From the NCBI GenBank assembly GCA_029959555.1, contig JASCPI010000017.1:30047-94046 (forward strand): a stretch of DNA of 64,000 bases, in the 5' to 3' direction. Shown here one piece after another: positions 27,228 through 36,977 of this stretch (position 1 is its first letter; every line of letters starts with the position of its first letter). Position numbers and translations under genes: made by a program. Origin of the DNA: Lysobacteraceae bacterium PS02065 (GTDB lineage: Bacteria; Pseudomonadota; Gammaproteobacteria; Xanthomonadales; Rhodanobacteraceae). Under the pieces are notes generated by a model. That model was not told where the DNA came from. It did no database searches and saw only the letters and a list, made by a program, of their open reading frames with translations.

Positions 27228-28180
27228 TGGCCATGCGACGCTCCGTTCCGATGTCCCTCGCCGTGTCGACGCTCGTGCTCGCGCTGGTGGCGTGCTCGTC
27301 GTCGAAGGATGGCCCTGCGGCGACGGCGCAGGCTGCGCCCGCGAGTGGCGCATCGACCCTCGCCGCGGGTGGCCTCGTCGAACCCGCGAGCGAGGAACGC
27401 ATCATCATCCCGCAGCTGTCCGGGCGTCTCTCACGCGTGCTGATCGAGGAAGGCGACACGGTCACGGCCGGCCAGCTGATCGCCGAGATCGAGAACGCCG
27501 AGTACCGCGCCGCGCTCGCCGCGGCCGCGGCGCAGGTCGGTCTGCGCGAGGCCGAGCTCGCGCGCGCCGACCGCGAACGCATCGAACCGCTGCTCGCACG
27601 CAAGCTCGCGAGCCAGGCGCAGGTCGATGCCGCACGTGCACAGGCCGAGGCCGCGATCGCCGAACGCGAACGGGCTGCGGCGTCGCTCGCGCTGCTGCGC
27701 GCCGGTGCGCGCGCAGAGGATCTCGCCATGGCCGAAGCCGGCCTCGAGGCCGCGCGGGCCGAACGCGACCGCGCGCAGGCACTGTTCGACAAGTCGCAGA
27801 TCCGCTCGCCGATCGACGGCCGCGTGCTCAAGCGCGACCTGCGCGAGGGCGAGACCGTGGTCGCGCTGTCGCCGTTGCCGCTCGCACGCCTCGGCGACCT
27901 CGCGCGGCGTACCGTGCGCGCCGATATCGAGGAGCTCGACATCGGCCGCATCGCGGTGGGCCAGCGTGCGAGCGTGGCCAGCGACGCGTTCCCGGGTCAG
28001 CGCTTCGAGGGCAAGGTCACGCGCGTGAGCCAGCGCATGGGCCGGCGCAACCAGACCTCGGGCGATCCGGCCGAGAAGCAGGACGCCAAGATCCTCGAGG
28101 CGCTCGTCGAACTCGACGGCGAGCCGCCGCTGCCGGTGGGCCTTCGCGTCGACGTGTTCATCGACGCGCCGGCGCGCTGA
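27224..28180 (+). CDS. ABC exporter membrane fusion lipoprotein (DevB/HlyD type)
   Basis: A 318-aa adaptor. Signal with lipobox LVACSS; the first in-frame ATG (27224) overlaps the ATPase stop, with alternatives two and four codons on. Lipoyl half LIEEGDTVTAGQLIAEIENA, a long Ala/Glu/Arg coiled coil (residues about 95-185), second half IRSPIDGRVLKRDLREGETV, and barrel FPGQRFEGKVTRVSQRMG. With the permease and ATPase it makes a DevBCA-like exporter that needs a TolC-type channel, not found here. Confidence 0.87.
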   Translation: MMAMRRSVPMSLAVSTLVLALVACSSSKDGPAATAQAAPASGASTLAAGGLVEPASEERIIIPQLSGRLSRVLIEEGDTVTAGQLIAEIENAEYRAALAAAAAQVGLREAELARADRERIEPLLARKLASQAQVDAARAQAEAAIAERERAAASLALLRAGARAEDLAMAEAGLEAARAERDRAQALFDKSQIRSPIDGRVLKRDLREGETVVALSPLPLARLGDLARRTVRADIEELDIGRIAVGQRASVASDAFPGQRFEGKVTRVSQRMGRRNQTSGDPAEKQDAKILEALVELDGEPPLPVGLRVDVFIDAPAR

Positions 28181-28218
28181 CACCGGCACGTTCCTCCGAC
28201 CACGATTACACTGCACGC

Positions 28219-29241
28219 ATGCCTGCACGCCTTTCCGATCTCACGCGCCTGCTGTCGGGGCCCGACCTCGCGCCGGTATGGCTCATCGCCGGCGCCGAAC
28301 ACCTGCTCGTGCTCGAGGCCGCCGATCGCGTGCGCGCGCGTGCGAAGGAGCTCGGCTACCTCGAGCGCGAAGTGTTCGACGCCGATGCGCGCTTCGACTG
28401 GAACGAGGTCGCCGCCTCGGGCAGCGCGATGTCGCTGTTCGCGTCGCGCCGCGTCATCGACGTGCGCCTGCCGACCGGCAAGCCCGGCAAGGAAGGCGGT
28501 GCGACGCTCGCGGCGTGGTGCGCGTCACCGCCGCCCGACACGCTGCTGATCGTGACCGCACAGGAGTGGAGCAAGCAGCACGAAGGCGCATGGGCCACGG
28601 CGTTCGACCGTGCCGGCGTCATGATGCCGGTCTGGGCGCTGCGTCGCGACGAGCTGCCGGGCTGGATCGGCGCGCGCCTGGCTTCGCGCAAGGTCGAGGC
28701 GACGCGCGATGCGGTCGAGCTGCTCGCCGAGCGCGTCGAGGGCAACCTGCTCGCGGCCGCGCAGGAAGTGGACAAGCTCGCGCTGCTCGTCGGCGGTGGC
28801 ACGCTCGACGTCGAGACGCTCGAGGCGAGCGTCGCCGACGACGCGCGCTTCGACGCGTTCCGCCTCACCGATGCCGCGCTCGGCGGCGACGGCGTGCGCG
28901 CGCTGCGCATCGTCGAAGGCCTGCGCGCCGAAGGCGAGGAGGCGATCCCGCTGCTCGGCTGGATCCTCAACCAGCTGCGCGCGCTGCAGCGCCTGTCGCT
29001 GGCCGGCAACGACCTCGGCCAGGCGTTCCGCAACGAGCGTGTCTACGATGCACGCCAGGCGATCTTCCGCCGCGCGCTCAAGGCCGGCGACACCGCGCAC
29101 TGGGAGCGCTGCATCGTGCACGCGGGCCGCATCGACCGCATCGCCAAGGGGCGCGGCGACGGCGACGTCTGGCGCGAGATCGAACGCCTCGTCACGGCGA
29201 TCGCGTCGCCGCGGCGCGGTGCCGACCTGATCACCCCGTGA
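28219..29241 (+). CDS. holA: DNA polymerase III delta subunit
   Basis: A 340-aa clamp-loader subunit (E. coli HolA is 343). Domain I begins APVWLIAGAEHLLVLEAADR, the mutant-Walker region of delta subunits; LIVTAQEWSKQHEGAWATAF and VEGNLLAAAQEVDKLALL are characteristic; the collar domain covers residues about 210-330 (LGWILNQLRALQRL). Delta opens the beta clamp. Normally follows lptE directly; here the exporter genes intervene with 38 bases before this ATG. Its stop overlaps the nadD GTG in GTGA. Confidence 0.94.
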   Translation: MPARLSDLTRLLSGPDLAPVWLIAGAEHLLVLEAADRVRARAKELGYLEREVFDADARFDWNEVAASGSAMSLFASRRVIDVRLPTGKPGKEGGATLAAWCASPPPDTLLIVTAQEWSKQHEGAWATAFDRAGVMMPVWALRRDELPGWIGARLASRKVEATRDAVELLAERVEGNLLAAAQEVDKLALLVGGGTLDVETLEASVADDARFDAFRLTDAALGGDGVRALRIVEGLRAEGEEAIPLLGWILNQLRALQRLSLAGNDLGQAFRNERVYDARQAIFRRALKAGDTAHWERCIVHAGRIDRIAKGRGDGDVWREIERLVTAIASPRRGADLITP

Positions 29242-29885
29242 CGCGCCCGCTCGCACTCTTCGGCGGCACCTTCGATCCGGTCCACGTGGGCCACCTGCGC
29301 GTGGCCTGGGAGGCCGCCGAGGCGCTCGATGCCGATGTGCGCCTCGTGCCGGCGAACGTGCCGCCGCATCGTCCGCAACCGGTCGCGTCCGCCGCACAGC
29401 GGCTCGCGCTGCTCGAACGCGCGCTGGCGGGTCAGTCGCGTCTGGTCGCCGACGACCGCGAACTGCGCCGCGACGGACCGTCGTGGACGATCGACACGCT
29501 CGTCGACCTGCGTGCCGCGCTCGGCGCGGCGCAGCCGCTCGTGCTGCTGGTCGGTGCCGACGCCTGGGCGGGCCTGCCGACGTGGCGGCGCTGGCGCGAA
29601 CTGTTCGAAGTCGCGCACCTCGGCGTGCTGACGCGGGCAGGGCAGCGTGCGGTCGAGTCCGACGAGCTCGCGCATGAAGCTGCGTCGCGCCGCGTGGCCG
29701 ACCCCCGCGCGCTGCACGCGACGCCGTCGGGCCACGTCGTCGACATCGCCGTGTCGGCGCTCGATGTCTCGGCCACGCGCATCCGCGCCGAACTCGCCGC
29801 CGGACGCGAGCCGCGCTGGCTCGTCGCCGAGGCGCTGCTCGCCGATCCGGCGCTGCTCGCGCCGTACCGCACGTCGGGAGCGTGA
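29238..29885 (+). CDS. nadD: Nicotinate-nucleotide adenylyltransferase
   Basis: A 215-aa enzyme making deamido-NAD from nicotinate mononucleotide and ATP. FGGTFDPVHVGHLRVA holds the (H/T)xGH nucleotidyltransferase motif; LVPANVPPHRP follows; the C-terminal motif is ALDVSATRIRAELA (SSTxIR type). GTG start at 29238 is coupled to holA by a 4-base overlap. rsfS and rlmH, often next in this cluster, do not follow; a convergent enoyl-CoA isomerase gene does, 13 bases away. Confidence 0.95.
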   Translation: MTRPLALFGGTFDPVHVGHLRVAWEAAEALDADVRLVPANVPPHRPQPVASAAQRLALLERALAGQSRLVADDRELRRDGPSWTIDTLVDLRAALGAAQPLVLLVGADAWAGLPTWRRWRELFEVAHLGVLTRAGQRAVESDELAHEAASRRVADPRALHATPSGHVVDIAVSALDVSATRIRAELAAGREPRWLVAEALLADPALLAPYRTSGA

Positions 29886-29898
29886 CGCGCGCGGGCGA

Positions 29899-30660
29899 TC
29901 AGCCCGCCGATTTGGCCTTGAGCTTCGCGACCATCGCCTTGAGTACGCCTTGGGCCTCGTCCGAGAACCACTGGTCGACGAAGCGCTCGTCGGGCGCGGC
30001 GGCATCCCGGTCGAAGATCGCGGCGAGTTCGGCGCGCGCGAGGCGGCGCGTCTCGGCCATCGCGGCCGGCGGCAGCTTGAGCAGATCCTGCAGCCACGCG
30101 ATCGCGCGGCCGACGACGAGGTCGGTCTCGATGAGTTCGTCGACGAGGCCGACCGCGAGCGCCTGTTCGGATTCGACCAGCGCGCCGGCGACCATGAGGC
30201 GTTCGGCGCGATGGCTGCCGACGAGGCGGCGCAGCGTGGCCTGGATCACCTCGGGCACGACGAGGCCGACCTGCACCTCGTTGAGGCCGATGCGGAAGGC
30301 GCCGCGCGCCATGACGCGGTAGTCGCAGAACAGCGACACGACGGTGCCGCCGGCCGGGCTGTGGCCGGTGATCGCGGCGACGGTCGGCACCGGCGACGTC
30401 GCCAGCGCGCGCCACAGCGCGAGGAAGTCGCGCCACATCGCGGTCATGCCGGCGCGGTCGAGGGCGAGCAGGGAAGGGACGTCGAGTCCGCCCGAGAACA
30501 TGCCGGGGCGGCCCGACAGCACGATGCCTCGCGCGCCGTTGCCTGGCGCGGCCTCGATCGCACGGCGCAGCGTGGCGATGAGCTCGCCGTCGAACGCGTT
30601 GACGGGCGGGCGCGCGAGGCGCAGTTCGTGGATCGCATCGTGTTCGAGGATGTCGAGCAT
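29899..30660 (-). CDS. Enoyl-CoA hydratase/isomerase family, likely delta3-delta2-enoyl-CoA isomerase
   Basis: A 253-aa crotonase-fold protein. Oxyanion region GMFSGGLDVPSLLALDR; TGHSPAGGTVVSLFCDYRVM and RIGLNEVQVGLVVPE closely echo mitochondrial ECI1/DCI, where the Glu of NExQ is the catalytic base. It would shift double bonds in unsaturated fatty acyl-CoAs so that they enter beta-oxidation. Start at 30660 (MLDILEHDAIHELRLARPPV). Convergent with nadD and divergent from fumC. Family firm; isomerase call from motif likeness. Confidence 0.82.
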   Translation of the reverse strand: MLDILEHDAIHELRLARPPVNAFDGELIATLRRAIEAAPGNGARGIVLSGRPGMFSGGLDVPSLLALDRAGMTAMWRDFLALWRALATSPVPTVAAITGHSPAGGTVVSLFCDYRVMARGAFRIGLNEVQVGLVVPEVIQATLRRLVGSHRAERLMVAGALVESEQALAVGLVDELIETDLVVGRAIAWLQDLLKLPPAAMAETRRLARAELAAIFDRDAAAPDERFVDQWFSDEAQGVLKAMVAKLKAKSAG

Positions 30661-30747
30661 GGTCGGCCTGCGGCGTGGACGGACCGGAACTTTACACGCT
30701 CGCCGGACCCTGCCGGCGTGCACGGGCCGGCGGTGTGGCGGGAACGC

Positions 30748-30753
30748 TATAAT
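30748..30753 (+). promoter_or_regulatory. -10 box upstream of fumC
   Basis: A perfect TATAAT in the context CGCTATAATCGCG, 39 bases before the fumC ATG. No convincing -35 is seen at 16-18 bases upstream (the region is GC-rich), so an activator or extended contacts may be needed. Confidence 0.5.
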
Positions 30754-30791
30754 CGCGACCCCCCTCTTTCCCTCCTCCCCAGGAATCCACG

Positions 30792-32186
<1,395 letters not shown>

Positions 32187-32294
32187 TGCCGTCCGCGCGG
32201 CGCACCGGCGCGTGCCGTCTGGCACATGCCGGTGCGCCCGCGCGCATGACAATGCTTCGCAATTGATCGCAACGTTTTTCCGGAGTCGGCAACA

Positions 32295-33155
32295 ATGAAG
32301 TGGGGCGTTTTCGTGTTGGCTTTCGTGCTCGCGGGTTCCGCGCACGCGCAGAACAGCGACATCAGCGGTGCGGATTTCACCAGCGGCAAGGCCAACGGCC
32401 GCCTCGCCGGCCTCGGCCGGCAGGCGCAGGTCGCCGACAAGCGCCTGGTCATCACGGCGCCACAGCACTGGCACGCGCAGATCGCCGCGGCGGTGAAGGC
32501 CGGCGGCAACGCCGAGATCGTGCTGCGCGACGGGTTCTACGAGAACGTGCTCGTGCGCGTCGAGGACAAGGCCCCGGAACCGGCCAGGCCCGAGGTCGCC
32601 GCGGCCCCGGCTGCCGCGCCGGCACCGCGTGTCGAACGCGCGGCCGATCCGGTGCGCGCGCCGACGCCGGTCACCCAGGCACCGCCTGCCGCAGCGCCAG
32701 CCCCGCGTGCGCCCGTGACGCCTCCGTCCCCTGCACCGACGCCTGCGCCTGCACCGGTCGCCGCCGCTCCGGTCGCCACGCCGCCGCCTGCACCTGCGGT
32801 TGCTGCACCTGCGGCACCGGTCGTCGAGGAGGCCGAACCCGAAGCGGACACGGCACCCGCCACGGCCGCTCCGGCCGGGCCGTTCGTCGCCACCGAGCCC
32901 GGCGACCTCAGCCCCGTGCGCACGTTCCTCGAGAAGCAGTACAACGGTGGTCGTCGCATCACCGAGCGCGTCGAGCCGAACGCGCTCGAGATCGGCGACC
33001 TGATCTACACGGGCGACGGCGCTGCCGTCGTCGTGCGCCGCGATCGCGGCACGTTGCGCCGCTTCTGGCTGGAAGGTCCGATCGACCTCAAGCAGTCCGG
33101 CATCAGTGCCGAGGGCCGCAACAAGTACCGCCTGCATCGCGCGTCGATGCGCTGA
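32295..33155 (+). CDS. Secreted protein of unknown function with Pro/Ala-rich linker
   Basis: A 286-aa protein: signal peptide (MKWGVFVLAFVLAGSAHAQ), a small N-terminal region (residues 20-95), a Pro/Ala linker from about 95 to 195 made of PAP and PPA repeats, and a C-terminal domain (about 200-286) with RTFLEKQYNGGRRITERVEP and YTGDGAAVVVRRDRGTLRRF. Such linkers usually span the periplasm or peptidoglycan. I do not recognise either end domain. It starts about 108 bases after fumC with GGAG ahead of the ATG. Confidence 0.7.
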   Translation: MKWGVFVLAFVLAGSAHAQNSDISGADFTSGKANGRLAGLGRQAQVADKRLVITAPQHWHAQIAAAVKAGGNAEIVLRDGFYENVLVRVEDKAPEPARPEVAAAPAAAPAPRVERAADPVRAPTPVTQAPPAAAPAPRAPVTPPSPAPTPAPAPVAAAPVATPPPAPAVAAPAAPVVEEAEPEADTAPATAAPAGPFVATEPGDLSPVRTFLEKQYNGGRRITERVEPNALEIGDLIYTGDGAAVVVRRDRGTLRRFWLEGPIDLKQSGISAEGRNKYRLHRASMR

Positions 33156-33420
33156 CGCCGGTCCCGCGTGCACGGCGCGCCATGACGCGCGCTCGTGCGA
33201 CGCGTTCGGCGTGATCCCGGGGACGAGCCGCCTGCCTCCCGAGGCGGCGCGTGATCCACGTCGCCCGGAGCGATGCTCCGCGCTGTCGTTCGCCGTCCTG
33301 CGCGCCGCGTCCCCGCCAGGGTGCGCCCCTTCCTTCGTGTCCTGGCAAGCCCGTCGGGCGCACGGGGGCCTCCAGCGCGCGGGGCGTCGATCCGGGCGGC
33401 CCGTGGACCGTTTGCTTTCG
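33156..33420. other. Gene-free convergent intergenic stretch
   Basis: Between the stop of the secreted Pro/Ala-rich protein (33155) and the terminator serving the minus-strand ABC operon. Short reading frames exist on both strands but none has a credible start, ribosome site or recognisable product. Apart from high GC I see no structured element here. Confidence 0.4.
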
Positions 33421-33459
33421 AGCAAAGGAAAACGCCCCGCACATGTCGTGCGAGGCGTT
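33421..33459 (-). terminator. Intrinsic terminator of the GntR/ABC operon
   Basis: Read on the minus strand: 12-base arms AACGCCTCGCAC and GTGCGGGGCGTT (33459-33431) around GACAT, one mismatch, followed by TTTTCCTTT. It lies 25 bases after the permease stop at 33484. Confidence 0.85.
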
Positions 33460-33483
33460 CTCCGGTGAACCTGCGATCGGGGG

Positions 33484-34460
33484 TCAGGTCGAGGTTTCGA
33501 TGCGGCTCCGGCGCAACCAGATCGAGGCGGCGATGAGCGCTGCGCCGACGAGCACGCCGATCCAGAGTTCCGGCGTCGCGAGCAGGCTGTAGACCGAAGC
33601 GGGGTCGAGGCGGTCGAGTGCGAGCGTGTTGCTGCCGCCGTCGTTGAGCCTGAGCTTGCCGGTGAACACGAGATCGCCGTCGTTGAGCCAGGCACCCGGA
33701 ATGAGACCCAGCAGCAGGCGGAACAGGATGTCCTTGAGCAGGAAGTCGCGATCGATGCTGGGGCCGCCGAGCAGGCCGATCCAGGCGTTGGCGACGTAGA
33801 CGAGGACCGGGATCAGCACCGCCCACAGGAACGGCTTGCTGCGCGCGAACGCCGACCAGAACAGCAGCCAGCCGACGGTCGGCAGCGCCCACAAGGCGTC
33901 GACCGGGATCGTGAGAAGCAGGCGCCAGAACAGGCCGATCGGATGCGAGGCGCCGATCGCGGGCAGCGGGTTGATGCCGTTCAGGACCGCCCACGCACAG
34001 ACCACGAGCAGCAGGCCGACGTAGGCGATCGACGCGACCACGAACGCGACGAGCGGCGCGAGCAGCACGGCTGCGGCGACTTTCGACAGCACCGTCGACG
34101 TGTCGGTGACCGGCAGCGACTTCCAGAACAGCACGCTGCGGTCGCGACGGTCGTCGTAGAGCGCACCGAGCAGGTAGAAGAACAGCACGAAGAACAACGG
34201 AATGCACAGCACCGTCGCGACCGCGATGTAGGCGACATCGAGGCCGATGCCGGCCTGCGCGATGTCGCCTTCGCTGAGGCGACTGGCGATGCTGTCCCAG
34301 GGGATGCCGGCCTGGACCTGCAGCCGCGCCCCGATCACTTCGGCCGAGATGATGCCGATCAGCGTCAGCAGCAGCATCACGCCGCCGACCCACACCGGCG
34401 TCCACAGGAAGCCGCCGCGGTGTTCCCAGTATTCGCGGCGCACAAGCCAACCGAACGTCT

Positions 34461-34464
<4 letters not shown>
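33484..34464 (-). CDS. ABC transporter permease of the YtrA-type operon
   Basis: A 326-aa inner-membrane protein with about six hydrophobic segments: WVGGVMLLLTLIGIISAEVI, YIAVATVLCIPLFFVLFFYL, LLAPLVAFVVASIAYVGLLL, then TVGWLLFWSAFA, FLWAVLIPVLVYVANAW and LWIGVLVGAALIAASIWL. MKTFGWLVRREYWEHRGGF and DDRRDRSVLFWKSLPVTDTS are typical of ABC-2 type permeases. Start ATG overlaps the ATPase stop in ATGA. Works with the ATPase upstream; substrate unknown, with cell-envelope stress or antibiotic response the family expectation. Confidence 0.85.
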
Positions 34465-35314
<850 letters not shown>

Positions 35315-35318
<4 letters not shown>

Positions 35319-35686
35319 CGCGAACCTCCTTCCTTGTGGGCGGCGCGCATGAGCGCGTCGAGGTCCAGACCCATGCGCTCGAGGCGGGCATACAGTGCCG
35401 GCCACTCGTCGTTGAGGAAGCGCTCGCGCTCGGAAGTCAGCAGCGCCGCGCGGGCGCCTTCGGTCACGTACATGCCAAGTCCCCGTCGTTTCTCGACCAG
35501 GTTCTCGTCCACCAGCTCCTGGTAGGCCTTCGAGACCGTGATCGGGTTGATCTGGAAGTCCGCGGCCACCTGGCGTACCGATGGCAGCGCGTCCCCCTGC
35601 TTGAGCACACCGTCGAGGATCATCGCCACCACGCGGTCGCGCAGCTGGCGGTAGATCGGTGTGTTGTCGTTCCACGCCGTGGTCAT
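35315..35686 (-). CDS. GntR family regulator, YtrA subfamily
   Basis: A 123-aa regulator: a winged helix (PIYRQLRDRVVAMILDGVLK, LPSVRQVAADFQINPITVSK, AYQELVDENLVEKRRGLGMY) with only a short C-terminal tail for dimerisation, the mark of the YtrA subfamily. It is encoded with the ABC genes it should control; the operator candidate is the palindrome at 36068-36091. Starts 4 bases after the upstream small gene. Confidence 0.92.
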
Positions 35687-35690
35687 GGGC

Positions 35691-36038
35691 TCAATCCTTG
35701 GTCGTGTGCGGCATCATTCGGCCAAACGAATAGTAGGGCATGTCCAGACGGGCCCTGGGCAGCAGCTCCTCGATGAGCGAGGGCTCGCCGCCGTGCGCGA
35801 GGGCCTGCTGCGCCTGCGCGCCGGCGAGTGCGTCGGCGATCTCCTGCGCGCTGGGCACGACCACGACCACCGGCAGTTCGTCGGGGGCGATCGTCGCGCT
35901 GACCACGACGGCGGGCAGGACCGGGATGGCGTCCTCGTCGACAGCGGGCGATGCGATCGCGGATCCTGCCGTCGCGACGAGGATGCCGAGCGTGAGGACC
36001 AGAGCGACGACCAGGCGGATCGGGATGAGGCGGTCCAT
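35691..36038 (-). CDS. Small secreted or membrane-anchored protein leading the GntR/ABC operon
   Basis: A 115-aa protein with a hydrophobic N-terminus (LVVALVLTLGILVATAGSAI) that is a signal peptide or anchor, then a Val/Pro/Ala-rich stretch (VLPAVVVSATIAPDELPVVV) and a C-terminus ending LDMPYYSFGRMMPHTTKD. Not recognised. GAGACCG precedes the ATG. First gene after the operator, 4 bases before the GntR start, so it is under the same control; it could be a sensor or accessory of the ABC system (inference). Confidence 0.7.
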   Translation of the reverse strand: MDRLIPIRLVVALVLTLGILVATAGSAIASPAVDEDAIPVLPAVVVSATIAPDELPVVVVVPSAQEIADALAGAQAQQALAHGGEPSLIEELLPRARLDMPYYSFGRMMPHTTKD

Positions 36039-36067
36039 GACGGTCTCCGTGGGGTGGTTGATGAAGT

Positions 36068-36108
36068 AGTGTTGTAGTCAACTATAACACCAGATTTGGC
36101 CGTGTCAA
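36068..36108 (-). promoter_or_regulatory. Promoter with YtrA-type operator
   Basis: Minus strand: TTGACA (36108-36103), 16 bases, TATAGT (36086-36081). Overlapping the -10 is an inverted repeat with 10-base arms GTGTTATAGT and ACTACAACAC (36090-36069, one mismatch). Read as half-sites it is GGTG-N16-CACT, one base from the GGTG-N16-CACC site I recall for Xanthomonas YtrA regulators. Repression by the downstream GntR protein is the natural reading. Confidence 0.82.
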
Positions 36109-36198
36109 CGGTCTTCTTGAAATGGTCATGCCCGACGGCGCAAGGTGGCGACCCGTGCCGTACCCGGCGGCACGATGTCCTGCCTGCGAGGTTGTCCG

Positions 36199-36753
36199 AT
36201 GCGTCGCTCCCTGTTCGCCGCTGCATTCCTGCTCCTTTCCTCCACGGCCGCGCACGCCTGTGGCGACCTGCTCAAGGCGGAGTTCCGTCCGCTCGCCGGC
36301 AAGGAGAAGGTCGACCTGTGCTCCACCTACGGCGGCAAGGTGCTGCTCGTCGTCAACACGGCGAGCAAATGTGGTTTCACCAAGCAGTACGACGCGCTCG
36401 AGGCGCTCAATGCGAAGTACGCCGACCGCGGTTTCGCGGTGCTCGGCTTCCCGTCGAACGACTTCAAGGGCCAGGAGCCCGGCACCGAGGAGGAGATCAA
36501 GGAATTCTGCACGCTGACCTACGGCGTGAAGTTCCCGATGTTCGAGAAGGTGCAGGTCAAGGAGGGCGCGGCCGATCCGTTCTACCAGCGTCTCGCGGCC
36601 GCGTCGGGCGGGCGCTACCCGAGCTGGAACTTCTACAAGTACCTCGTCGACCGCGACGGCAACGTGGTCGCCGACTTCCCGAGCAAGGTCACGCCGGACG
36701 ATCCGGAACTCGTCGCGAAGCTCGAGTCGCTGCTCGCCGCTAAGGCGAAGTGA
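36199..36753 (+). CDS. Glutathione peroxidase family protein, exported
   Basis: A 184-aa thiol peroxidase with a signal peptide (MRRSLFAAAFLLLSSTAAHA); the ATG at 36199 is preferred to 36145 for this reason. Catalytic Cys58 lies in VNTASKCGFTKQY. The Gln-bearing motif is GFPSNDFKGQEPG and the Trp motif is YPSWNFYKYLVDRDG, so the Cys-Gln-Trp set is nearly standard, with ND where NQF is usual. A further Cys in FCTLTYGVKFP may act as resolving residue with thioredoxin. Should reduce peroxides in the periplasm. Confidence 0.88.
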   Translation: MRRSLFAAAFLLLSSTAAHACGDLLKAEFRPLAGKEKVDLCSTYGGKVLLVVNTASKCGFTKQYDALEALNAKYADRGFAVLGFPSNDFKGQEPGTEEEIKEFCTLTYGVKFPMFEKVQVKEGAADPFYQRLAAASGGRYPSWNFYKYLVDRDGNVVADFPSKVTPDDPELVAKLESLLAAKAK

Positions 36754-36815
36754 CCGCACCGCGGCACGCGATCCGCGACGTCATTGTTTAGACGTCCTTA
36801 CTGCTCTGTGTACGT

Positions 36816-36835
36816 GGCACGGCAAACGCCGTGCC
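36816..36835. repeat. Perfect short hairpin between gpx and the second RND operon
   Basis: GGCACGGC-AAAC-GCCGTGCC, 8 bp plus one flanking T-A pair, 62 bases after the peroxidase stop. No T-run follows, so it is a weak terminator candidate or a REP-like element. The remaining bases up to 36977 show nothing else. Confidence 0.45.
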
Positions 36836-36977
36836 AAACCATCGTGAAATCAGCGTGATGCGTGGCGACGCCCGAGCGTGTCGCATGCGTCGCGCCGCGT
36901 GGAACGCGCGCCGGCGATGAACTTGCTGCGCCGCAGTATGTTCAGATGCGCTTCAGTCCCGCCAACGTTGCCCGCCC

